Below, piece after piece: positions 1-7,724 of a stretch of 64,000 nucleotides of DNA. Under the pieces are notes generated by a model. The model saw only the letters and a program-made list of their open reading frames with translations. It ran no database searches and was not told the origin of the DNA. The position numbers and the translations under genes are program-made. This DNA is from Firmicutes bacterium UBA2058 (GTDB lineage: Bacteria > Bacillota > Clostridia > Tissierellales > Sedimentibacteraceae), in the NCBI GenBank assembly GCA_002332905.1, contig DDAM01000062.1, positions 1-64,000 of the forward strand. Reading direction: 5' to 3'. Numbering within the stretch: the first letter of the stretch is position 1; every line of letters starts with the position of its first letter.

Positions 1-77
1 TAACTCATGCGTTTGTCCTGCTGTTTTGTTCTTAATGACGGATCAAAGGTAGAAAATTATATCTAGTTTAACCGATG

Positions 78-106
78 GACAAATCGATTTAAATTATAGA
101 TTTGTC
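78..106. repeat. 8-bp inverted repeat upstream of pspA
   Basis: GACAAATC at 78-85 is matched exactly by GATTTGTC at 99-106 around a 13-base AT-rich loop. It is not followed by a T run, so it is not an obvious terminator. It could be an operator or one of the intergenic hairpins found throughout this window. Nothing else recognisable lies in the first 130 bases. Confidence 0.45.
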
Positions 107-137
107 ATATTTATTTTGGTCTAAATATCAGTTAATT

Positions 138-168
138 TTAAAAAAGTAAAAATTATTTACTTTTTTGT
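138..168 (+). terminator. Terminator-like hairpin before pspA
   Basis: An 11-bp perfect stem (140-150 with 156-166) has a 5-base loop, and its right arm ends in a run of six T. It probably ends a transcript entering from outside the window. It also overlaps the -35 region of the pspA promoter. Confidence 0.45.
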
Positions 169-193
169 ATTGCATTTTAATTATAAATATAAT
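165..193 (+). promoter_or_regulatory. Sigma-A-type promoter of pspA
   Basis: TTGTAT (165-170) and TATAAT (188-193) are separated by 17 bp. The -10 box is perfect and the -35 box matches four of six positions. It lies about 40 bases before the pspA start. Confidence 0.5.
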
Positions 194-236
194 ACAATTA
201 CCATAGAAAATAACTTGAGAAAGGTTGGTAATAAAA

Positions 237-947
237 ATGGGTATATTTAATAGAATAAGCAGTATGTTAAAGGGCTATGCAAACAATGCGTTAGATGCAA
301 TAGAAGATCCAAAGATTATAGTAGAGCAAGCAATAAGAGATCTAGAAAATGTAAAAAAAGAAACAACTGACGCAGTAGCTCAATGTATGGCTGAAGAAAA
401 AAGACTTAACGCTTTATATGAAGAAGCAAACAAAAAGGTTACTTTATGGCACAATAGAGCTGCAAATGCTTTAAAAGCTATTAATGAAAATGACGCAAAA
501 GAAGCTCTTGAACAAAGAAACAACTTTAAAGCACAAGCTGACAAATTAAAAGAATCCTTAGATGAGCAAAAACAACAGGTTATTTTATTAAGAGACAGTC
601 TTGATGAAATAAATGATAGAATAGAAGAAGCAAAACGAAGAAAAGAAAATATTATAGCTCAAGATAAGGTAAATAAGGCTAATGAAAATGTAAATAAGGT
701 GCTTACAAAAACAGCTAAAAACAATGTTTTTGAAGAGCTTGAAAGAATGGAAGAGAAAGTTAATTCTCAAAAATTTAAAATTGAATCACTTAGAGAATTA
801 GAAAAAGGCTCTAACAAAGAAAATGATTTTTCAAAATATGATTCAGCTATTTCTACTAATGATGATTTAGAAGCTCTTAGAGCTGAGATATTTGGTGAAA
901 GCGTAGAATCTGACTTAGACTCATTAAAAAAAGAAATTGAAGGGTAG
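237..947 (+). CDS. pspA: Phage shock protein A (PspA/IM30 family)
   Basis: A 236-residue protein of the PspA/IM30 (ESCRT-III-like) family, which coats stressed membranes and limits proton leak. It starts MGIFNRISSML, continues with the typical amphipathic helix and the EDPKxxxxQAxRDLE segment, and is helical coiled coil almost throughout, rich in Lys and Glu. ATG 237 was chosen because AGAAAGG lies about 12 bases upstream; an upstream in-frame TTG at 225 has no spaced ribosome site. It heads a cluster with an unknown small protein, lemA and htpX, all plausible envelope-stress genes. Family assignment is secure; the role in this organism is inferred. Confidence 0.92.
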   Translation: MGIFNRISSMLKGYANNALDAIEDPKIIVEQAIRDLENVKKETTDAVAQCMAEEKRLNALYEEANKKVTLWHNRAANALKAINENDAKEALEQRNNFKAQADKLKESLDEQKQQVILLRDSLDEINDRIEEAKRRKENIIAQDKVNKANENVNKVLTKTAKNNVFEELERMEEKVNSQKFKIESLRELEKGSNKENDFSKYDSAISTNDDLEALRAEIFGESVESDLDSLKKEIEG

Positions 948-956
948 TTGATTATA

Positions 957-1277
957 GTGTCAAACGTATATGTGGCAGATTATATTACGCCCATTGAAAG
1001 AGATAAAGCCTATGAATTAGTAAATATGTTACTTAGCGCTTTACCTATAAAGAAAGGTGAAAAAACTGGAGTAGTTGAAGGAACAGAGGTTAAACTAACA
1101 TATAATAAATCTAAATTAAAAAAAGAAGCTAATCTATTTATAAAAATAGAAGATGATTTTTATACAGCTAAATTTATTCATTCTAAGCTTAATCATTATG
1201 ATGAAAGCATATCTAATACTATGACTGCTTTTATTTTAAGCAATGAAGAGGAAGTAGAAAAATTTATAATGGAATAG
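957..1277 (+). CDS. Hypothetical protein in the pspA-lemA-htpX cluster
   Basis: I do not recognise this protein of about 106 residues. It has no signal peptide, membrane segment or Cys motif, is rich in Lys and Glu, and appears to be a small cytosolic alpha/beta protein. It begins immediately after the pspA stop. The start is uncertain: TTG at 948 sits on the pspA stop, while GTG at 957 lies 12 bases after a GGG core and is preferred. LemA follows 13 bases later, so co-transcription with the envelope-stress genes is very likely. Function unknown. Confidence 0.7.
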   Translation: MSNVYVADYITPIERDKAYELVNMLLSALPIKKGEKTGVVEGTEVKLTYNKSKLKKEANLFIKIEDDFYTAKFIHSKLNHYDESISNTMTAFILSNEEEVEKFIME

Positions 1278-1290
1278 GAGAAAAAACAAT

Positions 1291-1842
1291 ATGTGGATAT
1301 TTTTATTAATTGTAGTCATTCTTATTGTAGCTGTTATATCAATTTATAATGGCCTTATAAGAAAAAGAAACTACATTAAGGAAGCTTGGTCATCTATTGA
1401 TGTACAATTAAAGCTTAAATCTAACGTATTAACTAACTTAGTTGATACAATTAAAATGCAAACAAAATACGAAAGTGAAACTTTAGAGAAAATAGTTAGT
1501 TTACGTTCAATGCTGCTTTCTTCAAATAAAGGTGAAGCAATGAAAGCTAACGATACTGTTTCAAAAATGGTTCCATCGCTATTTGCAATGTCAGAAAGCT
1601 ATCCAGAGCTTAAGTCTAATCAATCTTACTTAAAACTTATGGAAGATATAAAAAATGTTGAAGATAAGATTGCTTATGCTAGAACAAGATACAATAAAAC
1701 AGTTACAGAGTATAATACAGCTATTCAATCCTTCCCAGCATCAATACTTGCAGGTATGTTTAACTTCAAAGCAGAAGAAACATATGAAATAAGTGATGTT
1801 GAAAGAGAATATTCAGACAATTTAAGAATTAGTCAGTTATAG
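1291..1842 (+). CDS. lemA: LemA family membrane protein
   Basis: A 183-residue LemA-family protein: one N-terminal membrane helix (residues 2-19), then a long helical domain starting with the family signature around NYIKEAWSSIDVQLK and ending with FNFKAEETYE and a short tail. A ribosome site AGGAG lies 10 bases upstream. LemA proteins are membrane-anchored with a large soluble domain and are often encoded beside HtpX-like M48 peptidases, as here. The biochemical role of the family is poorly defined; a link to membrane quality control is inferred from the neighbours. Confidence 0.9.
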   Translation: MWIFLLIVVILIVAVISIYNGLIRKRNYIKEAWSSIDVQLKLKSNVLTNLVDTIKMQTKYESETLEKIVSLRSMLLSSNKGEAMKANDTVSKMVPSLFAMSESYPELKSNQSYLKLMEDIKNVEDKIAYARTRYNKTVTEYNTAIQSFPASILAGMFNFKAEETYEISDVEREYSDNLRISQL

Positions 1843-1885
1843 GAATAAAGAGTGAAAGATAATTTATATAATGATGAATGGAGGC

Positions 1886-1936
1886 TCGAAGCCATGCACA
1901 AATCTTTTAAGACATTTTGCACACTTCGCACATGGC
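1886..1936 (+). repeat. Interleaved inverted repeat spanning the htpX leader
   Basis: CGAAG (1887-1891) pairs with CTTCG (1924-1928), and GCCATG (1891-1896) pairs with CATGGC (1931-1936). The arms therefore occur in A-B-A'-B' order, so both stems can coexist only as a pseudoknot or else compete. The right arm runs into the htpX start, which would affect access to it. It belongs with the other interleaved elements near 9922, 17383 and 31197. Confidence 0.4.
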
Positions 1937-1947
1937 TATATATATGA
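1894..1947 (+). CDS. Possible 17-residue leader peptide before htpX
   Basis: An ATG with a textbook GGAGG nine bases upstream (1880-1884) opens a 17-codon frame, MHKSFKTFCTLRTWLYI. Its TGA overlaps the htpX ATG (ATGA at 1944-1947), a classic coupling arrangement. htpX itself has no visible ribosome site. The peptide may only be the vehicle for re-initiation, or the overlap may be chance. It runs through an inverted-repeat region. Confidence 0.35.
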   Translation: MHKSFKTFCTLRTWLYI

Positions 1948-2879
1948 CAAGGGATGTTGTTATTACCTATGAGCAGGTAAGAAAAAATCAGATTAAAACT
2001 GTAGCTTTAATTGTACTTTATATTATAGTAATTTTTTTATTAGCATTTACTATAGGCTATTATTATGATAGCATAGCACTTGGTGGTTTGATTGGCTGCT
2101 TTATAGTTTTCATACTATTGCCTATTCAAATTTTCACAGGCAAAAATGTTATTGGTGCCAATACTAAATGGCATCAGGTTGATATGAATAACCCTGAGGA
2201 ACGTGAAGTTTTACATCTTGTTGAGGGGCTTGCAATTGCAGCTGGTCTTAGAGAAACACCCAAGGTATACATAGTACCTACGGATACTCCAAATGCATTT
2301 GCTGGTGGTCTATCACTAAATAACTCTTATATAGGTGTTACAAGAGGGCTTATAAATTTACTTGATAAACCTGAAATGGAAGGTGTAATAGCTCATGAGA
2401 TGTCTCATATAACAAATAGAGATATCTTGGTTTCCACAGTATCAATTTATCTTATGAGTGCAGCTATAATGCTTGGAACTATATTGTACAGAATGAACTA
2501 TAGAAGCGGACATTATAGAAGCAAAAGCAACTCAAAAAATGACGGCTCAGCACTTGCACTTATAGCGTTAGCAGGACTTGTATTATCTATATTTATAAAG
2601 GTAGTTGCAAGACTTATAAACCTTGCTATATCAAGAAAAAGAGAGTATATGGCAGATGCAAATGCTGTAAGAATCTGCGGATACTCTGAGGGGTTAGCAG
2701 ATGCTTTAACAAAGATTTCTAACATGACTCCAGAATACTCTAAGGATCAAGTGAAAAGTCTTGGTGGCGATGAAATGATGTGTCTATATATATTCAATCC
2801 ATCACATTGGGTAATGCCACTATTTTCAACACACCCACCAATAGAAAAAAGAATTGAAATTTTGAGAAATATGTATTAA
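1944..2879 (+). CDS. htpX: HtpX-like M48 membrane metallopeptidase
   Basis: An M48-family zinc endopeptidase of about 311 residues. There are two N-terminal membrane helices, the zinc motif HEMSH near residue 150, two further hydrophobic segments, and the third-ligand region REYMADANAV after them. It ends with the typical THPPIEKRIEIL. Family members degrade damaged membrane proteins. Two in-frame ATGs (1932, 1944) are possible and neither has a ribosome site; 1944 is chosen because it overlaps the stop of a well-initiated 17-codon leader frame. It is the last gene of the pspA cluster and is followed by a terminator. Confidence 0.88.
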   Translation: MTRDVVITYEQVRKNQIKTVALIVLYIIVIFLLAFTIGYYYDSIALGGLIGCFIVFILLPIQIFTGKNVIGANTKWHQVDMNNPEEREVLHLVEGLAIAAGLRETPKVYIVPTDTPNAFAGGLSLNNSYIGVTRGLINLLDKPEMEGVIAHEMSHITNRDILVSTVSIYLMSAAIMLGTILYRMNYRSGHYRSKSNSKNDGSALALIALAGLVLSIFIKVVARLINLAISRKREYMADANAVRICGYSEGLADALTKISNMTPEYSKDQVKSLGGDEMMCLYIFNPSHWVMPLFSTHPPIEKRIEILRNMY

Positions 2880-2886
2880 ATAATTA

Positions 2887-2913
2887 AAATGCGGGCTTAA
2901 ACCCGCATTTTTA
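2887..2913. terminator. Bidirectional terminator after htpX
   Basis: ATGCGGG and CCCGCAT form a 7-bp stem with a T run on the right and an A run on the left. It can end htpX on the plus strand and the convergent minus-strand gene that stops at 2916. Confidence 0.85.
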
Positions 2914-2915
2914 CT

Positions 2916-3362
2916 TTATTTATAAAACACAGGAAACTTCATGTCATAGTTTCCCCAGATAGTTTTTGGAAATTTTGTTAAGTATATTGTTATAAATAGT
3001 ATTTCTCTAGTATTTAATCTTGTAATAAACGGTATTAAGCTTTTGTCAATTTTATAGTATATTGTACTAGTATCATATTCTTTTTTTATAGCTTCATATG
3101 TTTTTTTATCATCATCACAAAGCATACTTATAAATTTATCCTCATTAGCTTCATCTATCCTATTAAGGTATAAATCTATATAAAAGTTATCAAAACCATT
3201 ATCATCATAAGCATTAAACATATATTCTATTAACTCACCTTCAGTTTTTCCTTCCAGCATATCATGCTTAAATCTAGAAAATCCTTCGTTGATATTATTA
3301 AAATGTATCTTTACATTTTGTATGAATACTTCCTCAGTTATTGGATAGAGTAGTCTTTTCAT
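2916..3362 (-). CDS. Hypothetical protein, 148 residues
   Basis: I do not recognise this protein. It is soluble, acidic, rich in aromatic residues (Tyr, Phe), and has no membrane segment or signal peptide. The start follows AGGTGG at a normal distance. It lies 16 bases behind a HAD hydrolase on the same strand, so the two are probably co-transcribed and share the terminator at 2887-2913. Function unknown. Confidence 0.7.
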   Translation of the reverse strand: MKRLLYPITEEVFIQNVKIHFNNINEGFSRFKHDMLEGKTEGELIEYMFNAYDDNGFDNFYIDLYLNRIDEANEDKFISMLCDDDKKTYEAIKKEYDTSTIYYKIDKSLIPFITRLNTREILFITIYLTKFPKTIWGNYDMKFPVFYK

Positions 3363-3378
3363 AAACTATAAGCACCAC

Positions 3379-4068
3379 CTATTTTAAATTATCAGTTTGT
3401 TCTATGTACTCAATTATTTCTTTTAGTGAACTTATATCCCATTTGCTTTTCTTTTCACCATCTCTAACTATATGGAAGGACAAAAATCCTAAATCTCTAG
3501 CACCATCAGACTCTACATCATAGTCATCAACATAAATACTTTCACTAGCTTCCACACCTAAACTTTTTAACGCTATATTATATATAATAGGGTCTGGTTT
3601 CATGGCTCCTGCTAAGTCACTGCAAGTATAACTATCAAAATATTTACCTAATCCTAGCTTTTCTAAAGATAGCTGTAATGAAGGAGATGTATCACTTATA
3701 ACTCCCATTTTGTAACCCTTTGACTTGAAGTACTCTAAAACCTCGATTGTTTCATCAAACAATATACTGCTGTTACACCAAAGTTCGTTATGTAAAATAA
3801 GAGCCCTCTCTTGAAGATTTTCAGTTACTCCATGCTCTTTTAAAATCTCCTCAAAATACTTCTTCTTAAACTCTATTTCTTCATCTAAACTTTTTAGTCC
3901 ATTCTTAGGATAGCCTGCTCTGTCAAATAGCTCAATCATTTTGTCATAATCAACATCATAATCTCTACCCGACCAATTTTTTATTATTTCATTGCGCCAT
4001 TTAATTTTTTTAGAATCAGGTTTAATCATAGTATTATCCCTATCGAAAAATATAGCCTTATATTTCAT
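3379..4068 (-). CDS. HAD-superfamily hydrolase
   Basis: A 229-residue haloacid-dehalogenase-fold hydrolase, probably a small-molecule phosphatase. Motif I is near the N terminus (FFDRDNT, nucleophile Asp and general-acid Asp). Motif II is the Ser/Thr of GVISDTSPS, motif III the Lys in AMKPDPIIY, and motif IV the VDDYDVESDGARDLG acidic pair. ATG 4068 is chosen because GGAGG lies 5 bases upstream; the nine codons upstream carry no ribosome site. The substrate cannot be told. A hairpin element of the dispersed family lies just upstream. Confidence 0.85.
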   Translation of the reverse strand: MKYKAIFFDRDNTMIKPDSKKIKWRNEIIKNWSGRDYDVDYDKMIELFDRAGYPKNGLKSLDEEIEFKKKYFEEILKEHGVTENLQERALILHNELWCNSSILFDETIEVLEYFKSKGYKMGVISDTSPSLQLSLEKLGLGKYFDSYTCSDLAGAMKPDPIIYNIALKSLGVEASESIYVDDYDVESDGARDLGFLSFHIVRDGEKKSKWDISSLKEIIEYIEQTDNLK

Positions 4069-4098
4069 ATAAACCTCCAAAAATGTAGTAGTCAAAAC

Positions 4099-4121
4099 CT
4101 CAAGCTACGCTTGAGTCTATG
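4099..4121. repeat. Dispersed hairpin element (CTCAAGC type)
   Basis: CTCAAGC (4099-4105) and GCTTGAG (4109-4115) form a 7-bp perfect stem with a 3-base loop, followed by TCTATG. It matches the layout of the elements at 36789, 41826 and 53387 but with a different stem sequence. It lies in the leader of the HAD gene, in the opposite orientation to transcription. Confidence 0.5.
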
Positions 4122-4164
4122 TATATTTATTTTATCATATATTAAAAAATATGTTAATATAAAA

Positions 4165-4201
4165 CATAAAAAAGCCCTTAAAATTGTTTAAGGACTTTTT
4201 A
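4165..4201. terminator. Terminator at the end of the fab operon
   Basis: A stem AAAGCCCTTA/TAAGGACTTT with one mismatch (4171-4198) is flanked by an A run on one side and a T run on the other. On the minus strand it ends the fatty acid synthesis operon directly after fabZ. Confidence 0.8.
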
Positions 4202-4210
4202 GTTTATATA

Positions 4211-4627
4211 TTATTTTATTATTGCGAATGAAAACTCTGCGCTTATGCACAGCTTATTGTTTACATACCCTTTGCCTTTTGCAAAGACAAAAGGATATTT
4301 TTCCTTTATAATTTCACATTCTGTTATTAAAGTATCTCCTGGTTTTATAGGTGATTTAAATCTAACTTTATCTAATCCTGTAAAGTATGGTGTTGCACCA
4401 TCTAGCTTTTCCTTTGGCATCAAAATACATACTGATTGCGCCAATATCTCACATAGAATAACTCCTGGAACAACAGGGTTGTTAGGAAAATGACCATTTA
4501 AAAACCATTCATCACCTACAATGCTTTTGATTCCAATAGCCTTACCATCTCCGTCTATAGTTACTTCATCTAAAAGAAGCATTGAGTCCCTATGTGGTAA
4601 TATGTTTTTTATTTCTTCCTTATTCAT
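4211..4627 (-). CDS. fabZ: 3-hydroxyacyl-ACP dehydratase FabZ
   Basis: Dehydrates 3-hydroxyacyl-ACP to trans-2-enoyl-ACP in type II fatty acid synthesis. The 138-residue hot-dog-fold protein has the IxxxLPHRxxMLLLD start and the catalytic segment NGHFPNNPVVPGV (His near residue 46, with the downstream Glu of ILCE). A GGAG lies 7-8 bases before the ATG. It is the last gene of the operon and is followed by a terminator. The acetyl-CoA carboxylase genes that often accompany fabZ in Firmicutes are absent here. Confidence 0.95.
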   Translation of the reverse strand: MNKEEIKNILPHRDSMLLLDEVTIDGDGKAIGIKSIVGDEWFLNGHFPNNPVVPGVILCEILAQSVCILMPKEKLDGATPYFTGLDKVRFKSPIKPGDTLITECEIIKEKYPFVFAKGKGYVNNKLCISAEFSFAIIK

Positions 4628-4663
4628 ATATACTCCAATCCATGATAAATCTATTATCTAGTT

Positions 4664-5890
4664 TTAGATTCTTGTAAACGCAAGGCAGGCATTATGTCCT
4701 CCAAAGCCTAATGAAATAGATAATGCCAAAGCAACATCCTTTTCTCTTGCATTGTTAGCAACATAATCTAAATCACATTCTGGGTCTTGTTCTACTAACC
4801 CAATGGTTGGTGGTATAACACCTTCTTTTATAGCTAATATTGAAGCTATAGCTTCAACTGCTCCTGCTGCACCAAGCATATGACCTGTCATTGATTTGGT
4901 AGAGCTAACAAGTACCTTATATGCCTTATCACCTAAAGCCTTTTTTATAGCCTTTGTTTCTGATACGTCATTTAATGGTGTACTAGTTCCATGTGCATTA
5001 ATATAAATACTTTCTTCATCCTGCATATTAGCTTCTATAATTGCGCCTAATATTGCCTTTGATGCGCCAATTGCTTCCGGATTTGGTGCAGTTATATGAT
5101 GTGCATCGCAAGTACAGCCATATCCTTTAATTTCGGCGTATATTTTAGCTCCTCTTCTTACAGCATGCTCATACTCTTCTAATATTAAAGCTCCAGCACC
5201 TTCTCCCATAACAAAACCACTACGTCTTTTATCAAATGGAATCGATGCTTCTTTTGGGTTATCAGATGTATTTAGAGCAAGCATGTTATCAAATCCAACT
5301 ACTCCGGCTGGCAATATTGATGCCTCTGAGCCCCCTGTAATTATAGCATCCGCATAACCAAACTTAATTGCTCTAAATGCTTCTCCAATTGAATTTGTAC
5401 CTGTTGCACAGGCTGTAACAACTGGCAAGCAAGGTCCTTGTGCATTAAATTTTATAGCTATATTACCTGCAGCCATATTTGATATCATCATTGGTATGAA
5501 ATGTGGAGAAACCTTTCTATTGCCCTTAGTCAACAATTTTTCAACTTCACTTGAAAATGTTGCAATTCCTCCAATACCAGAGCCAAAATAAACGCCAAAG
5601 CGTTCAGGAGAAATATTATTTTCTATACCACTATCAGTTACTGCCTGACTTGCTGCTGCTATAGCATATTGAGAAAATAAATCGCTCTTTTTTATTTCAC
5701 TTTTATCCATATATAGAGAAGCATCAAAGTCCTTTACTTCAGCAGCTAAGCTAACCTTAAATTCAGAAGCATCAAACTTAGTTATAGGCCCAATGCCACA
5801 TTTACCTTTTATTAGACTATCCCATAATGTAGCAACGTCATTTCCTATAGGAGTAATCGCTCCTAATCCTGTTACAACAACTCTTTTCAT
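4664..5890 (-). CDS. fabF: Beta-ketoacyl-ACP synthase II FabF
   Basis: Elongating condensing enzyme of type II fatty acid synthesis (decarboxylating Claisen condensation of acyl-enzyme with malonyl-ACP). The 408-residue protein has the thiolase-fold triad: Cys161 in VTACATGTNS, His in NAHGTSTPLND, and His in STKSMTGHMLGAAG. The start is preceded by GAAAGG. It follows fabG after about 107 bases that hold several stacked hairpins. Confidence 0.96.
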   Translation of the reverse strand: MKRVVVTGLGAITPIGNDVATLWDSLIKGKCGIGPITKFDASEFKVSLAAEVKDFDASLYMDKSEIKKSDLFSQYAIAAASQAVTDSGIENNISPERFGVYFGSGIGGIATFSSEVEKLLTKGNRKVSPHFIPMMISNMAAGNIAIKFNAQGPCLPVVTACATGTNSIGEAFRAIKFGYADAIITGGSEASILPAGVVGFDNMLALNTSDNPKEASIPFDKRRSGFVMGEGAGALILEEYEHAVRRGAKIYAEIKGYGCTCDAHHITAPNPEAIGASKAILGAIIEANMQDEESIYINAHGTSTPLNDVSETKAIKKALGDKAYKVLVSSTKSMTGHMLGAAGAVEAIASILAIKEGVIPPTIGLVEQDPECDLDYVANNAREKDVALALSISLGFGGHNACLAFTRI

Positions 5891-5927
5891 AATTCTTACA
5901 ACCTTTCACTTATCACAAAAATTGATG

Positions 5928-5998
5928 AAGAATCGTTTTTTGATTCTTCTATAGATTGAAATGTTTTTCACTCTATGAAGAGTGTTTTTTGCACTCTT
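5928..5998 (-). repeat. Tandem hairpins between fabG and fabF
   Basis: Three stem-loops follow the fabG stop. AAGAGTG/CACTCTT spans 5978-5998, an imperfect GAGTGAAA/TTTCAATC spans about 5955-5973, and GAAGAATC/GATTCTTC spans 5928-5949. Read on the minus strand the middle one is followed by TATAGA, as at 6771 and 52548. The same two-hairpin block occurs between fabD and fabG. The hairpins could set mRNA stability or translation of fabF; this is inference. Confidence 0.5.
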
Positions 5999-6726
5999 TA
6001 CATTGCTAATCCGCCATCAACTCTTATAACCTCACCTGTAATATAATCAGCACTACATAAAAACGCCACAAGCTCAGCTACATCACCTGGTTTTCCCATA
6101 TGACCTAGAGGTATTTTACTTAATAGTTGATTAGTCTCATCTATATTATCTGTCATTTCTGTTTCAATAAATCCCGGTGCAACTGCATTGCAGCATATAT
6201 TTCTGCTTGCAAGCTCTCTAGCTACTGATTTTGTCAGACCAATTAAGCCAGCCTTAGATGCTGAATAATTTACTTGTCCTGCGTTACCCATAAGTCCAGA
6301 AACAGAGCTTATATTTATAATTTTTCCACATTTTTTCTTTAAAAAAATGCTTGAACAATGCCTTATCATATTAAAAGCACCCTTCAAATTAGTATCTAAT
6401 ACAGCGTCGAAGTTTTCTTCTTTCATTGATAGCATCAGTCCATCTCTAGTTATACCCGCATTATTAATGAGGATATCTATTGCACCAAGCTTTTCTACTA
6501 TGTTTAAAACTGTTTGTTTAGTTTCACTAAAACTAGATACATCACATTTAAAACTAAATGCTTTAACACCCAAATTTTTAGCTTGTTCGCAGGTCTCTTC
6601 TGCTTTTTCTTCATTACCTGCATATATAACTGCAATATCAGCTCCACACTGTGCAAGCTTTATAGCTATGGCTTTTCCTATTCCTCTTGAGCCGCCTGTT
6701 ATTACAGCTACCTTACCTTTTAACAT
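5998..6726 (-). CDS. fabG: 3-oxoacyl-ACP reductase FabG
   Basis: NADPH-dependent reduction of 3-oxoacyl-ACP. A 242-residue short-chain dehydrogenase with the nucleotide motif GGSRGIGKAIA, NNAG near residue 87, the catalytic Ser in INISSVSG and the YSASKAG Tyr/Lys pair, and the C-terminal ITGEVIRVDGGLAM. The ATG at 6726 is preferred over upstream in-frame codons because GGAGG lies 6 bases before it. The 5' leader contains a perfect ATACCGC/GCGGTAT hairpin that abuts this ribosome site. Confidence 0.96.
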   Translation of the reverse strand: MLKGKVAVITGGSRGIGKAIAIKLAQCGADIAVIYAGNEEKAEETCEQAKNLGVKAFSFKCDVSSFSETKQTVLNIVEKLGAIDILINNAGITRDGLMLSMKEENFDAVLDTNLKGAFNMIRHCSSIFLKKKCGKIINISSVSGLMGNAGQVNYSASKAGLIGLTKSVARELASRNICCNAVAPGFIETEMTDNIDETNQLLSKIPLGHMGKPGDVAELVAFLCSADYITGEVIRVDGGLAM

Positions 6727-6731
6727 ACTTT

Positions 6732-6817
6732 CCTCCACTATACCGCTTTGCGGTATCACAATAATCTATAGAGTGAAATGTATTTCACTCTGTGAAGAGT
6801 GTTTTTTCTTCACTCTT
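6732..6817 (-). repeat. Three stacked hairpins between fabD and fabG
   Basis: Read on the minus strand: AAGAGTG/CACTCTT (6795-6817) overlaps the fabD stop. Then a perfect 9-bp GAGTGAAAT/ATTTCACTC (6771-6790) is followed by TATAGA. Then a perfect 7-bp ATACCGC/GCGGTAT (6740-6756) is followed by AGTGGAGG, the fabG ribosome site. The last is one of several elements whose right arm leads straight into GGAGG. Confidence 0.55.
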
Positions 6818-7724
6818 TTACCTTAGCTACAGTACTTCTAAGGCTTTCCATGTCTTCAACATTGTAAATTGCTACATCCTGAGATATTTTAGATATAAAA
6901 CCGCTTAGTGTTTTTCCTACACCAACTTCAATAAATGTGTCTACACCATTATTTATCATATTTTCAACTGATTTTTGCCATAAAACAGGCTTCATCAACT
7001 GATTTGCCAATAACTCAGATACATTTTCAGTGTAAGGCACAGCTGTGCAATTAGAATATACTGGTATTTGAGGTATCTTAAACTCAACTTCTTTGAGATA
7101 TTCTTTAAATCTTTTCTCTGCTGATGACATAAAAGGAGAATGAAAAGCTCCGCTTACATTTAAAGGCAATGCTTTACCGCCTGTTTCTTTTACATCAAGC
7201 TTAAATAATTCCATTTCATCCTTTGAGCCTGAAACTACAAGCTGTCCTGAGTAGTTATAATTTACAGGATAAACCTCTTTATATTTTTTACATAAGTATT
7301 CCACAGTTTCGTTATCCAGCTTTAATACAGCCATCATTACACTGTCACGCTCATCTCCGGCAGCTTGCATGTACTCACCACGCTTACATACTACTCGAAA
7401 ACCATCCTCATAACTCATACAACCGCTAAAGCTAAGTGCCGCAAGCTCTCCAAGTGAAAATCCAGCTAATACGTCTGGTTTTATACCCTCATCAAATAGT
7501 GAAAGGGCTGCTACCAAATCCACACAGTATAAACATGGCTGAGTATTTTTTGTCTGTGCTAAATCTTCCTTTGAGCCATTAAAGCAAAGCTCCATCGTTC
7601 CCGGCTTAATAGTTTCCATTTGTTCAAATATTGTTTTTGCTATAGGACTATTATTATATAAATCAAAACCCATTCCGGTATGTTGTGCACCTTGACCGGA
7701 AAATACAAAAGCTATTTTACCCAT
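6810..7724 (-). CDS. fabD: Malonyl-CoA:ACP transacylase FabD
   Basis: Transfers malonyl from CoA to ACP, supplying extender units. The 304-residue protein has the oxyanion GQGAQ segment at the N terminus, nucleophile Ser90 in GFSLGE, and the His of SGAFHSPFM. It overlaps the 3' end of fabK by 13 bases, implying translational coupling. Its stop codon falls inside a GAGTGA hairpin arm of the intergenic element that precedes fabG. Confidence 0.95.
   Translation of the reverse strand: MGKIAFVFSGQGAQHTGMGFDLYNNSPIAKTIFEQMETIKPGTMELCFNGSKEDLAQTKNTQPCLYCVDLVAALSLFDEGIKPDVLAGFSLGELAALSFSGCMSYEDGFRVVCKRGEYMQAAGDERDSVMMAVLKLDNETVEYLCKKYKEVYPVNYNYSGQLVVSGSKDEMELFKLDVKETGGKALPLNVSGAFHSPFMSSAEKRFKEYLKEVEFKIPQIPVYSNCTAVPYTENVSELLANQLMKPVLWQKSVENMINNGVDTFIEVGVGKTLSGFISKISQDVAIYNVEDMESLRSTVAKVKE

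Noticed and set aside
1..137. 3' end of a coding gene or an RNA gene at the window start
   Set aside because: No supported frame and no tRNA-like or riboswitch-like fold was recognised; only an 8-bp inverted repeat is clear.
588..770. Minus-strand frame inside pspA
   Set aside because: It is the antisense shadow of a well-supported coding region, with a hydrophobic low-complexity product and no ribosome site.
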